Below, piece after piece: positions 8,650-16,173 of a stretch of DNA of 45,112 nucleotides. This DNA comes from TTA-H9 sp002071415 (GTDB lineage Bacteria; Bacteroidota; Bacteroidia; Bacteroidales; TTA-H9), in contig DAONSX010000016.1 of NCBI GenBank assembly GCA_035411425.1, positions 1 through 45,112 of the forward strand, written 5' to 3'. Position numbers and translations under genes: made by a program. Within the stretch, counting starts at the first letter, position 1; each line of letters opens with the position of its first letter. The notes beneath the pieces were generated by a model, which had not been told where the DNA came from, searched no databases, and worked only from the letters and a program-made list of their open reading frames with translations.

Positions 8650-8765
8650 CACAAAATTACATAATAATTCCAAAGAGTACTCAGAGGGATAAAGAATAGA
8701 TATTTGACAATTATATGAAAAGTTTTTGAATTTCTTTATTCGCAGCCAATTTCATCGTATAAATT

Positions 8766-8796
8766 TTTGTTTGCTGAGTTAGAGTGTCTATTTTTG
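8766..8796 (+). promoter_or_regulatory. Bacteroidota-type promoter of the C1 peptidase gene
   Basis: TTTG (8766-8769) and TATTTTTG (8789-8796) are separated by 19 bp, a full match to the -33/-7 consensus. The ATG at 8828 lies about 25 nt after the predicted start of transcription. It supports 8828 over the in-frame codon at 8810. Confidence 0.6.
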
Positions 8797-8827
8797 CGAA
8801 AAATCATTATTGCTAAATTTTACGACC

Positions 8828-10033
8828 ATGAAATTACTGAAAGAAAAATCAATCATCTGGTTATTGAGTATTGCCTTACTCATGCCATTTTTCGTTAAAG
8901 CTCAGGACACTAAAACCGATAGTTCCTATCAGTTTACTCTCGTAAAACAATTGCCTTATACTCCCGTTAAAAATCAGTTTCGTTCGGGTACTTGCTGGAG
9001 TTTCTCGGCTATTTCATTTATCGAATCGGAACTCTTGCGAAAAGGGAAAGGCGAATACGACCTTTCGGAAATGTTTTGTGTAAGAGATGCCTATGAAAAA
9101 AAAGCCGAAAAATATCTCCGTATGGGAGGAACCACCAATTTTAGCGGAGGCGGTGAATTCCATGATGTAATTCATACTTTACGAGACAGGGGATTGATGC
9201 CAGAAGAAGCTTACCCCGGCCTCGATTATGGAGAAAAAAATCATGTTCATGGCGAACTCGATGCTGTTGCAAAAGCTTATATGGATGCTTTGATAAAAAA
9301 TCCCAACAAGAAAATATCTACTGCCTGGATGAATGGTTTTAAAGGGATCATGGATGCATACCTTGGTCATGTACCCGAAAATTTCGTTTATAAAGACAAA
9401 CTATATACTTCAAGGAGTTTTGCCGAGTCGCTTGGACTTCATTCAGAGGATTACGTTTGTCTCACTTCATTTACACATCACCCATTTTACAAGACTTTTA
9501 TACTTGAAGTGCCTGATAACTGGGCCTGGGGTGAGATTTATAATGTTCCTCTTGACGAGTTGATGGAAATTATCGATTATGCGCTGGATAAAGGTTATAC
9601 AGTAGGTTGGGCTTCCGATGTAAGCGAAAAGGGGTTTGCCTATAACAAGGGAGTAGCCGTGATACCCGAAACCGATGTTACAGAGTTAAGTGGTGCAGAA
9701 AAGGCCAGATGGGAAAAATTAACCGAAAAGGAAAGAAATTCTCAGATGTATAATCTCGATCGGGTTGTACCCGAAAAAAAAGTTACACAGGAAATGCGCC
9801 AAAAAGAATTCGATAATCTTCAAACCACCGATGACCATGGGATGCATATAGTAGGTTACGGTAACGATCAGTTCGGTCATAAATATTATTATGTAAAGAA
9901 TTCATGGGGGGGAGACAATAAATTCAATGGATTTTTCTATGCCTCGGTACCTTTTGTGCGTTTAAAGACCATCGATATATTGGTTCATAAGGAGGCTATT
10001 CCTACTGCCATCAAGAAAAAACTGGGCATATAG
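8828..10033 (+). CDS. Secreted C1-family aminopeptidase (PepC/bleomycin hydrolase-like)
   Basis: A papain-fold cysteine peptidase with an N-terminal signal peptide (MKLLKEKSIIWLLSIALL, cleavage probably after VKAQ), so it acts outside the cytoplasm, unlike classical cytosolic PepC. Active-site residues are all present: the oxyanion Gln in VKNQFRSG, the Cys in SGTCWSFSA (about residue 57), the His in DDHGMHIVGYG and the Asn in VKNSWGG. The spacing, with a long middle region between Cys and His, matches bleomycin-hydrolase-type C1B enzymes. The length of 401 residues is near normal. A 30-base GC-rich hairpin lies downstream at 10082. Confidence 0.9.
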   Translation: MKLLKEKSIIWLLSIALLMPFFVKAQDTKTDSSYQFTLVKQLPYTPVKNQFRSGTCWSFSAISFIESELLRKGKGEYDLSEMFCVRDAYEKKAEKYLRMGGTTNFSGGGEFHDVIHTLRDRGLMPEEAYPGLDYGEKNHVHGELDAVAKAYMDALIKNPNKKISTAWMNGFKGIMDAYLGHVPENFVYKDKLYTSRSFAESLGLHSEDYVCLTSFTHHPFYKTFILEVPDNWAWGEIYNVPLDELMEIIDYALDKGYTVGWASDVSEKGFAYNKGVAVIPETDVTELSGAEKARWEKLTEKERNSQMYNLDRVVPEKKVTQEMRQKEFDNLQTTDDHGMHIVGYGNDQFGHKYYYVKNSWGGDNKFNGFFYASVPFVRLKTIDILVHKEAIPTAIKKKLGI

Positions 10034-10081
10034 ATAGGAAATACGGAAAGAAGGTAGAATTTTCGAAGTTTTGATGTAGGT

Positions 10082-10111
10082 ATAGGCGGGCCGCTGTGCG
10101 GCCCCGCCTAT
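10082..10111. terminator. GC-rich hairpin after the C1 peptidase gene
   Basis: Arms 10082-10094 and 10098-10111 pair with one bulged base and a 3-nt loop. The stem core is GGCGGG/CCCGCC, far richer in GC than its surroundings. No T-tract follows, so it may be a transcript-stabilising or weak termination hairpin rather than a classical terminator. Confidence 0.45.
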
Positions 10112-10178
10112 CTCATATCATCTCAAGTCTTTTATTCTCCGCAAAGTCCAATTTCAATACATTTGTTATGAATTAATC

Positions 10179-10982
10179 ATGCCAAGAATGCCATATAAAT
10201 CGAGAAATTTCACGACCTTTTCGCTGGTCATGGCCATACTCGGCGGGCTGGTGCTACTTTTCATTCTGGCTCCTTTGCTGGGAATGTTTTTGCGCAGTTC
10301 GCCCAATCAGATAGTGAATACCATAAAAGAGCCGGAGGTAAGTTCCAGTTTGGCCGTAAGCCTGTTCACTGCGTTTGTGGCTACTTTCATAGGAGCTATC
10401 GGCGCAATTCCTCTCGCCTATCTACTCGCTCGCAAGCAATTCAGAGGCAAATTAGTAGTTCTGGGTTTAATTGATTTACCCGTGGTTATTCCTCATACTG
10501 CCGCTGGCATTGCTATTTTAGGCGTCATTTCGCGTAATTCTCTTATTGGCTCTGCCGCTGCCAGAGCAGGATTCGATCTAATTGGCACTCCCATTTCTAT
10601 TTCCTGTGCTATGGCCTTCGTAAGCCTTCCTTTTCTGATCAATGCGGCACGTTCAGGCTTCGAAGCCGTTCCAATTCGTCTCGAGAAAGCAGCTTCGAAC
10701 TTGGGCGCATCGTCTGTGAGAACATTTTTTACCGTTTCATTGCCTTTAGCCTGGCGTAGTATACTATCCGGTTTGGTGATGATGTTTGCCAGAGGAATGA
10801 GCGAATTCGGAGCTGTAATCATCGTGGCTTATCACCCTATGACCGCTCCTGTCTTAATCTTTGAAAGGTTCAACAATTATGGACTCAATTATGCCAATCC
10901 CTTAGCCGCCATTTTGATTCTTGTAAGCCTTGTTTTCTTCATCCTTTTGAGATTGCTCGCTAAACCCGCAAAAAATGCTTGA
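10179..10982 (+). CDS. ABC transporter permease (ModB/CysT/WtpB-like)
   Basis: An inner-membrane permease of the molybdate/tungstate/sulfate importer type. It has about six membrane segments, beginning with a hydrophobic N-terminal helix (VMAILGGLVLLFILAPLLG). The cytoplasmic coupling loop is FEAVPIRLEKAASNLGAS, then FFTVSLPLAWRSILSG; this EAA-loop pattern contacts the ATPase. GMSEFGAVIIVAYHPM is characteristic of oxyanion importers. The stop overlaps the ATPase start by 8 bp. No periplasmic binding-protein gene lies beside it, so the substrate (molybdate, tungstate or sulfate) is inferred only from family resemblance. Confidence 0.85.
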   Translation: MPRMPYKSRNFTTFSLVMAILGGLVLLFILAPLLGMFLRSSPNQIVNTIKEPEVSSSLAVSLFTAFVATFIGAIGAIPLAYLLARKQFRGKLVVLGLIDLPVVIPHTAAGIAILGVISRNSLIGSAAARAGFDLIGTPISISCAMAFVSLPFLINAARSGFEAVPIRLEKAASNLGASSVRTFFTVSLPLAWRSILSGLVMMFARGMSEFGAVIIVAYHPMTAPVLIFERFNNYGLNYANPLAAILILVSLVFFILLRLLAKPAKNA

Positions 10983-12033
10983 ACTTTTTAATATTAAAAA
11001 AAGATTAGGAGATTTTCTTCTGGAAATTCCATCCTACTGCCTCGAAGAAGGTGAATACTTCGTATTTGCAGGCCCTTCGGGTGCAGGTAAATCACAACTG
11101 CTCGAACTAATTGCAGGTTTATCATTTCCCGATGAAGGCAAAATCATCTTCGATGGTATCGATATTACCAGCTTGCCAACCCAAAAACGTAAAATTGGAA
11201 TGGTTTTTCAGGATATGGCTCTTTTCCCACATCTTACTGTAAAACAAAATATTTCATTTCCCATGAGGGCGAAAAAAAAAGAACCCATTTATGTGAAAAA
11301 TGAAATAATGAAATTAGCTCATGCCATGAGCATAGAAAAGCTACTCGACCATTATCCTCATCAGCTTTCGGGTGGAGAAGCCCGTAGAGTTGCTTTGGCA
11401 AGAACCCTGGCTTCACAACCACGCTTACTTCTACTCGATGAACCCCTAAGTGAAGTGGATACCTCTCTGAAGGTAGCTCTGCGAAGATTGTTACGAACTA
11501 TCAACCAGCAAGGGGTTACCATCATCCATGTAAGTCACGATTATGAAGATGCTTTGACGCTTGCCAGTAAAATGGCCATCATTAACGATGGTAAAATTAT
11601 TCAAGTGGGGCAACCTTCAGAGATATTTTTAAAGCCAGCTTCTCCTTTCGTAGCCCAATTTGCTGGAATTCGCAATTTCTTCCATTGCAAGTTTCGATCT
11701 TTACATAACTCATCACTTTCCTTGGCTGTCATCAATGATGAAAAGCAAATATTTATTACCGGCACAATCTCCTCAACACATGGAAGTATCATTATACCCG
11801 CCAGAGATATAGTGTTGTCGGAACAAAAGCTTGAATCATCGGCACGCAATAATTTCCCTGGCATTGTAAAGGAAATAATTCCTACACGTGAAGGCCTCGA
11901 AGTGATAGTAGACTGTAGCTTTCCATTAGCAGCGATCGTAAGCACCGCTTCGGTAATTCAATTGAAGCTCGAAGTAGGTTCGAAGGTATGGGTTTCGTTC
12001 AAGGCATCATCGGTCCAATTCCTCGAAGGATAA
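10975..12033 (+). CDS. ABC transporter ATP-binding protein (ModC/WtpC-like)
   Basis: The ATPase partner of the upstream permease. Walker A is GPSGAGKSQ (about residues 33-41), the Q-loop MVFQDMALFPHLT, the signature LSGGEARRVALARTLA, Walker B LLLLDEPLSEVD and the H-loop IIHVSHD. The C-terminal roughly 110 residues after the nucleotide-binding domain look like a MOP/TOBE domain, as in ModC, PotA or WtpC, which often senses oxyanions. The length of 352 residues is normal. The 8-bp overlap with the permease indicates one operon. The binding protein must be encoded elsewhere or have been lost. Confidence 0.88.
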   Translation: MLELFNIKKRLGDFLLEIPSYCLEEGEYFVFAGPSGAGKSQLLELIAGLSFPDEGKIIFDGIDITSLPTQKRKIGMVFQDMALFPHLTVKQNISFPMRAKKKEPIYVKNEIMKLAHAMSIEKLLDHYPHQLSGGEARRVALARTLASQPRLLLLDEPLSEVDTSLKVALRRLLRTINQQGVTIIHVSHDYEDALTLASKMAIINDGKIIQVGQPSEIFLKPASPFVAQFAGIRNFFHCKFRSLHNSSLSLAVINDEKQIFITGTISSTHGSIIIPARDIVLSEQKLESSARNNFPGIVKEIIPTREGLEVIVDCSFPLAAIVSTASVIQLKLEVGSKVWVSFKASSVQFLEG

Positions 12034-12157
12034 TAATACAAACTATATATAACAGGAAACACTAAGATGCAAAAAGAAAGCAGAATATAAAATTACAAAA
12101 GTTGTAAAAGAAAGTTGATAAGAATTTATTTATAGTTCGCATAATAAGATAATTCCG

Positions 12158-12165
12158 TAATTTTG
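12158..12165 (+). promoter_or_regulatory. Putative -7 promoter element before the mannosyltransferase
   Basis: TAATTTTG matches TAnnTTTG. It covers an in-frame TTG at 12163, so that codon cannot lie in the transcript it would start. This favours the GTG at 12184, about 12 nt after the predicted transcription start. Confidence 0.45.
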
Positions 12166-12183
12166 CTCCATAATTTATGTCAA

Positions 12184-12918
12184 GTGTCCGATAGTCTGGT
12201 AATCATACCTACATACAACGAAAAGGAGAACATCGAGCGGATTATACGCAAGGTATTTTCGCTCGAACCCGCTTTCGATATACTTGTTGTGGATGATAAT
12301 TCACCCGACGGGACCGCCAGAATTGTAAAGCAACTGATACAGGAATTTCCCGAACGGCTTTTCATTGAAGAAAGAAGTGGAAAATTAGGACTTGGCACGG
12401 CTTATATCCATGGTTTCAAATGGGCATTGGAAAAAGATTACCAATTCATTTTCGAGATGGATGCCGACTTTTCGCACAACCCCAACGATCTGATCCGTTT
12501 ACGACAAGCAGTTGCTGAAAATAGTGCCGATCTTGCCATAGGTTCACGATATATATCGGGAGTTAACGTAGTAAATTGGCCCATAGGAAGGGTATTGATG
12601 TCATACCTTGCTTCAAAATATGTGCGCTTGATTACGGGTATAAAAGTCCATGATACTACTGCCGGATTTATTTGCTACAGTCGCAGCGTGCTGCAAACTA
12701 TCAATCTCGACGAAATTAAATTTACCGGCTATGCTTTTCAGATCGAAATGAAATATTCTGCATGGAAACTTGGTTTTACGATTATAGAGATTCCCATCAT
12801 CTTTACCGACCGAACGGCAGGGGAATCGAAAATGAGCAGGGGAATTTTCAAAGAAGCGGCACTGGGAGTCATCAAGCTTCGATTCAAAAAGATAGTTCCC
12901 AATAAACGTCAGGAATAA
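12184..12918 (+). CDS. Polyprenol-phosphate mannosyltransferase (DPM1-like, GT2)
   Basis: Transfers mannose from GDP-mannose to polyprenyl phosphate on the cytoplasmic face of the membrane. The GT2 fold starts at once (VIIPTYNEKENI), with the nucleotide site VVDDNSPDGTA, the DxD-like EMDADFSHNP and the acceptor-loop RTAGESKMSRGIF. It lacks the C-terminal membrane and GtrA-like domains of longer relatives, as in the soluble DPM1 type. The GTG start at 12184 (MSDSLVIIP) agrees with homologues and with the promoter position. The mannose-1-phosphate guanylyltransferase at 25969-27063 could supply its GDP-mannose, pointing to lipid-linked mannose for protein or surface glycosylation. Confidence 0.9.
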   Translation: MSDSLVIIPTYNEKENIERIIRKVFSLEPAFDILVVDDNSPDGTARIVKQLIQEFPERLFIEERSGKLGLGTAYIHGFKWALEKDYQFIFEMDADFSHNPNDLIRLRQAVAENSADLAIGSRYISGVNVVNWPIGRVLMSYLASKYVRLITGIKVHDTTAGFICYSRSVLQTINLDEIKFTGYAFQIEMKYSAWKLGFTIIEIPIIFTDRTAGESKMSRGIFKEAALGVIKLRFKKIVPNKRQE

Positions 12919-12959
12919 TTGTCTTTGCACTTTTAAACCTTCATTCAACGGGGAATCCC

Positions 12960-14306
12960 ATGAAAATGCAAAAAACGTTGATTACGGGTGCCAAAATGAT
13001 AAACGAAGGGAATATTCAGGAAATGGATATTCTTATCGAAGAACCCTATATAGCTTCCATCATGAGAGCCGGTACAAACGCAGGAAAGGCATGTGTAATC
13101 GAAGCTCAGGGAAAATATCTCCTTCCCGGAATAATCGACGAGCATGTGCATTTCAGAGAACCAGGTCTTACACACAAAGCCGACATCTATACCGAATCAA
13201 GGGCAGCAGTAGCTGGCGGAGTAACATCTTTCATGGATATGCCCAATACTATCCCTCAAACCACTAACCATAAAACACTTGAATGGAAACTGAAAAGAGC
13301 TTCTAAGAGTTCACTCGCCAATTATGCCTTTTATCTGGGAGCTACCAACGATAATCTGAACGAAATTCTCGATATCGATCCAGCCATGATACCTGGCGTA
13401 AAAGTCTTTATGGGTGCTTCTACAGGTAATATGCGGATAGATGACGAGGAAACCCTAATCAATATCTTCTCAAAAGCTCCATGCCTTATCGCAGTACATT
13501 GCGAAGACGAAGACCTCATCCGTAAAAACCTTGCCTATTATCAATCTATCTACGCAAAAGATATTCCCCTAGAATACCATTCTCTTATCCGCTCGGCTGA
13601 CGCTTGTCAGAAAAGCACTCAAAAAGCCATCGCATTAGCCAGGGAGTATGATAGCCGCCTGCATGTTCTCCATCTTTCTTCCGTCGAAGAGACAAAACTT
13701 TTTACCAACAAACTTCCCTCGAATCAAAAACAAATTACCTCCGAAGTATGCATACATCATCTTTGGTTCTCCAATATAGACTATAAAGAAAAAGGAACAA
13801 AGATCAAGTGGAATCCTTCTATAAAAACTCCTGCGGATAAAAAAGCACTATGGGAGGCCTTACTCGACGACCGCATTGATGCAGTAGCCACCGATCATGC
13901 ACCTCATACACTTCATGAAAAACAGAATCCCTATCTGAGTTGTCCGTCAGGAGCGCCTATGGTACAACATAGTCTTTCCGCTATGTTCGAAATGGCATTT
14001 CAACGTAAACTTGAGCTTACAAGAGTTGTGGAAAAAATGTGTCATGCACCGGCTCTACTTTTTAATATTCATAAAAGAGGTTTTATACGGGAGGGTTATT
14101 TTGCCGATCTCGTCCTAATCGACCCGAATGAACCATGGGAGGTAAATTCAAGTAATATTTTGTATAAATGCGGCTGGTCGCCCATGGAAGGAACTCATTT
14201 CTCCTCACGGGTTACTCATACCTGGGTAAATGGACACCTGGTTTATAAAAAAGGGTTGTTCGACGAAAGTCGAAAAGGAATGCAATTGATGTTTGATAAT
14301 CGTTAA
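12960..14306 (+). CDS. pyrC: Dihydroorotase
   Basis: Cyclises carbamoyl-aspartate to dihydroorotate in pyrimidine synthesis. Metal ligands are visible: IDEHVHFREPG (HxH plus substrate Arg, about residues 59-69), GVKVFMGAST (Lys expected to be carbamylated, about residue 148), further His in VHCEDE and VLHLSS, and the catalytic Asp in VATDHAPHT. The order and the length of 448 residues are those of class I (PyrC/AllB-type) dihydroorotases. The start may be the ATG at 12960 or the one two codons on. It follows the mannosyltransferase by 41 bp and precedes a lipoprotein gene by 3 bp. Confidence 0.93.
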   Translation: MKMQKTLITGAKMINEGNIQEMDILIEEPYIASIMRAGTNAGKACVIEAQGKYLLPGIIDEHVHFREPGLTHKADIYTESRAAVAGGVTSFMDMPNTIPQTTNHKTLEWKLKRASKSSLANYAFYLGATNDNLNEILDIDPAMIPGVKVFMGASTGNMRIDDEETLINIFSKAPCLIAVHCEDEDLIRKNLAYYQSIYAKDIPLEYHSLIRSADACQKSTQKAIALAREYDSRLHVLHLSSVEETKLFTNKLPSNQKQITSEVCIHHLWFSNIDYKEKGTKIKWNPSIKTPADKKALWEALLDDRIDAVATDHAPHTLHEKQNPYLSCPSGAPMVQHSLSAMFEMAFQRKLELTRVVEKMCHAPALLFNIHKRGFIREGYFADLVLIDPNEPWEVNSSNILYKCGWSPMEGTHFSSRVTHTWVNGHLVYKKGLFDESRKGMQLMFDNR

Positions 14307-14309
14307 AAA

Positions 14310-14768
14310 ATGAAAAAACAAATCTATTTTTTCTGGATGTTATTGGCAGTTCTATTCACTAGCTGTGGCCGTAAAACTGTAAACATTGTGAAGGAAGAAT
14401 TCGAAGATGGTTCTCCAAAGGTTGTGCGGCAATATGAAATTCGAGGAAAAGACAGCATTCTTCTCCGAGAAACCATTTTTTACCAGAATGGACAAAAATA
14501 TATAGAAGGGAAATATACTAACAATCAGCGCGACAGTATATGGACTGCCTGGCTTCCCGATGGAAAAATTTGGAGTCAAGGAGGGTACAAGGAAGGCTTG
14601 GAAGATGGACCTAAAAAAGTATTTTATACTAATGGGTCTCTTTTTTATGAAGGTGAGCATAAAATGGGAAAGCGCATAGGTGTATGGAAATTCTATGACT
14701 CGGTAGGAAATCTGATTCAAAGTATCGATTATAGTTCGATCATAAGCAGTGATACCTTGCCTCACTAA
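14310..14768 (+). CDS. MORN-variant repeat lipoprotein
   Basis: A 152-residue lipoprotein with signal MKKQIYFFWMLLAVLFTSC and lipobox FTSC. The mature part consists of about four MORN_2/YwqK-like repeats (pattern FYxNGQKxxEGxY...Dxxw..W...G), for example FYQNGQKYIEGKY and FYTNGSLFYEGEH. Such repeats are frequent in Bacteroidota lipoproteins of unknown function. The name 'YwqK antitoxin' sometimes applied to the family is not supported by any toxin gene here. It is probably co-transcribed with dihydroorotase (3-bp gap), which is likely coincidental in function. Confidence 0.8.
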   Translation: MKKQIYFFWMLLAVLFTSCGRKTVNIVKEEFEDGSPKVVRQYEIRGKDSILLRETIFYQNGQKYIEGKYTNNQRDSIWTAWLPDGKIWSQGGYKEGLEDGPKKVFYTNGSLFYEGEHKMGKRIGVWKFYDSVGNLIQSIDYSSIISSDTLPH

Positions 14769-14798
14769 AGCCCGTATTTACCAGCAAAAGAATAAAAT

Positions 14799-14835
14799 AA
14801 CCGGATAAGTATAATAACCACTTATCCAGTTTTTG
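14799..14835. terminator. Bidirectional terminator between convergent lipoprotein genes
   Basis: GGATAAGT (14803-14810) pairs with ACTTATCC (14820-14827) around a 9-nt loop, followed by AGTTTTT on the plus strand. The minus-strand side is also followed by T-rich sequence, so it can serve both genes. Confidence 0.6.
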
Positions 14836-14853
14836 AGTGTATGTATTGATTTT

Positions 14854-15729
14854 TTATTCTACCTCGATGACCAGATATTTACCTGCAGCCCAAAATTCGG
14901 AAGAATTAGTAATGAAAAGGGTATCTGCACGCTTCACCCCACTGATACGATAAGCAGAGGCAGGATGTTTGGTAATAAGTCTGGCTTTCTTTGCTCCTAA
15001 AGGAATATATTCCAAACGCGTAATATCTACCTTGGTAAAATAATCCTTATTGAAGTCTCCTTTCAAAGTCTTTGTGGAACCTATTCCCAGAAAACCACCT
15101 TCTTTATTGATGATATTATTCTCCGTCAATTCTTTTCTCGTACCTATTGCATAATAAGCTGTATTTAATAAGGTGGTCTTGCTTTCGATCTCATCCTTAT
15201 GTTTCTGAATTTCTTCTTCTTTCTGGCGAGTTACTTCTTCGAGCACAGCTACCTGCGACGAAAGATTCTCGACCTTGATGTTCATATTTCCCAGTTCATT
15301 CTTCAGCGCATTGATCTGAGCGTCTTTTTCTTCAACTTGAGTATTCAAATAAGTTACCATTTTTTCGAGTTCGGCCATCCTCACATCGCTGCTATTGAGT
15401 TTTTTCTGAAGCGAGGCGACTAGTTTCTTATTCTTCACCAGTAACTCATAAATAGTCTTAATATCCTCATTGATTTGATCCTTTGCCGAATTCTTTAGTT
15501 CACCTCCAGCGGTTCTTATATTGATGATGTTTTCCAGTGCCTTGATCGAATCGAGATTCCTCTGAATTTCATTAAAAGAAGTAATGTATTCGTAAAGCGA
15601 TTCTTCTTTAAGTTGAGTTACTTGCATCAGACTATCATTTTTAGCCTTGAGCTTTTCCAACTCCTTTTTATGACTATTGCAACCTGCCAGGGCAAACAAC
15701 ACAACTAAAGCAATTATTGCACGTTTCAT
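14854..15729 (-). CDS. Coiled-coil lipoprotein of unknown function
   Basis: The signal MKRAIIALVVLFALAGC ends in a lipobox (LAGC). It is followed by a long heptad-rich coiled coil (about residues 22-190, rich in Glu, Lys and Leu: KKELEKLKAKNDSL and similar), then a roughly 100-residue globular C-terminal domain (GGFLGIGSTKTLKGDF to YLVIEVE). The architecture is common among Bacteroidota envelope lipoproteins that may act as periplasmic spacers, but no function is known. An extension to 15783 is open, but the ATG at 15729 starts the signal peptide directly. Confidence 0.85.
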   Translation of the reverse strand: MKRAIIALVVLFALAGCNSHKKELEKLKAKNDSLMQVTQLKEESLYEYITSFNEIQRNLDSIKALENIINIRTAGGELKNSAKDQINEDIKTIYELLVKNKKLVASLQKKLNSSDVRMAELEKMVTYLNTQVEEKDAQINALKNELGNMNIKVENLSSQVAVLEEVTRQKEEEIQKHKDEIESKTTLLNTAYYAIGTRKELTENNIINKEGGFLGIGSTKTLKGDFNKDYFTKVDITRLEYIPLGAKKARLITKHPASAYRISGVKRADTLFITNSSEFWAAGKYLVIEVE

Positions 15730-16108
15730 GGCGATTTGGTTTAAATATTTAACATTTATTAACTTCTTGATAACGGGTTTCATGCTATTTTATTATAATA
15801 CAATATTATCCATCTTTAATCGGACAATATGAGTTTTCAACACAAGACTTATTCTATTCCTAAGGATTTAAAAAGTTTGGGCTACAAAATTACGGCAATT
15901 CTTTCTATAAACATTATGTGATATATAACTCATCTCGAGTAATATATCGAAATACTTTCGAGTCGATTCAATTTATTTATATAAGCAAAAAGCAGAAATT
16001 TCGTGGCTTTAAAATCCCAGACAAGCAAACCACGATAACACAATATTTACAAGAAACGGTTTACTTTTTATTTCTTTGTCATGTTAGCTATTCATTAAAA
16101 CGGCCGGA
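15730..16108. other. Intergenic upstream of the coiled-coil lipoprotein
   Basis: No gene or RNA is recognised. On the minus strand TAATTTTG at 15892-15885 matches the -7 consensus about 155 nt before the lipoprotein start, with only a weak -33 match. An 88-codon open frame at 15918-16184 has no recognisable features and runs over the downstream terminator. Confidence 0.4.
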
Positions 16109-16147
16109 TAAAAAAACTCTGGCCTGCGGCAGAGCACAAGCCAGAGT
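16109..16147 (-). terminator. Rho-independent terminator of the giant surface protein gene
   Basis: ACTCTGGC (16116-16123) pairs with GCCAGAGT (16140-16147). Read on the minus strand, the stem is followed at once by a run of T (16115-16110). It lies 27 bases past the stop of the 16174-23313 gene. Confidence 0.75.
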
Positions 16148-16173
16148 GTATAGGACTTTAGAGCAAATCTGCC

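Noticed and set aside
12163..12183. Upstream TTG start for the mannosyltransferase.
   Set aside because: The codon lies within the -7 element; the GTG at 12184 matches homologous N-termini.
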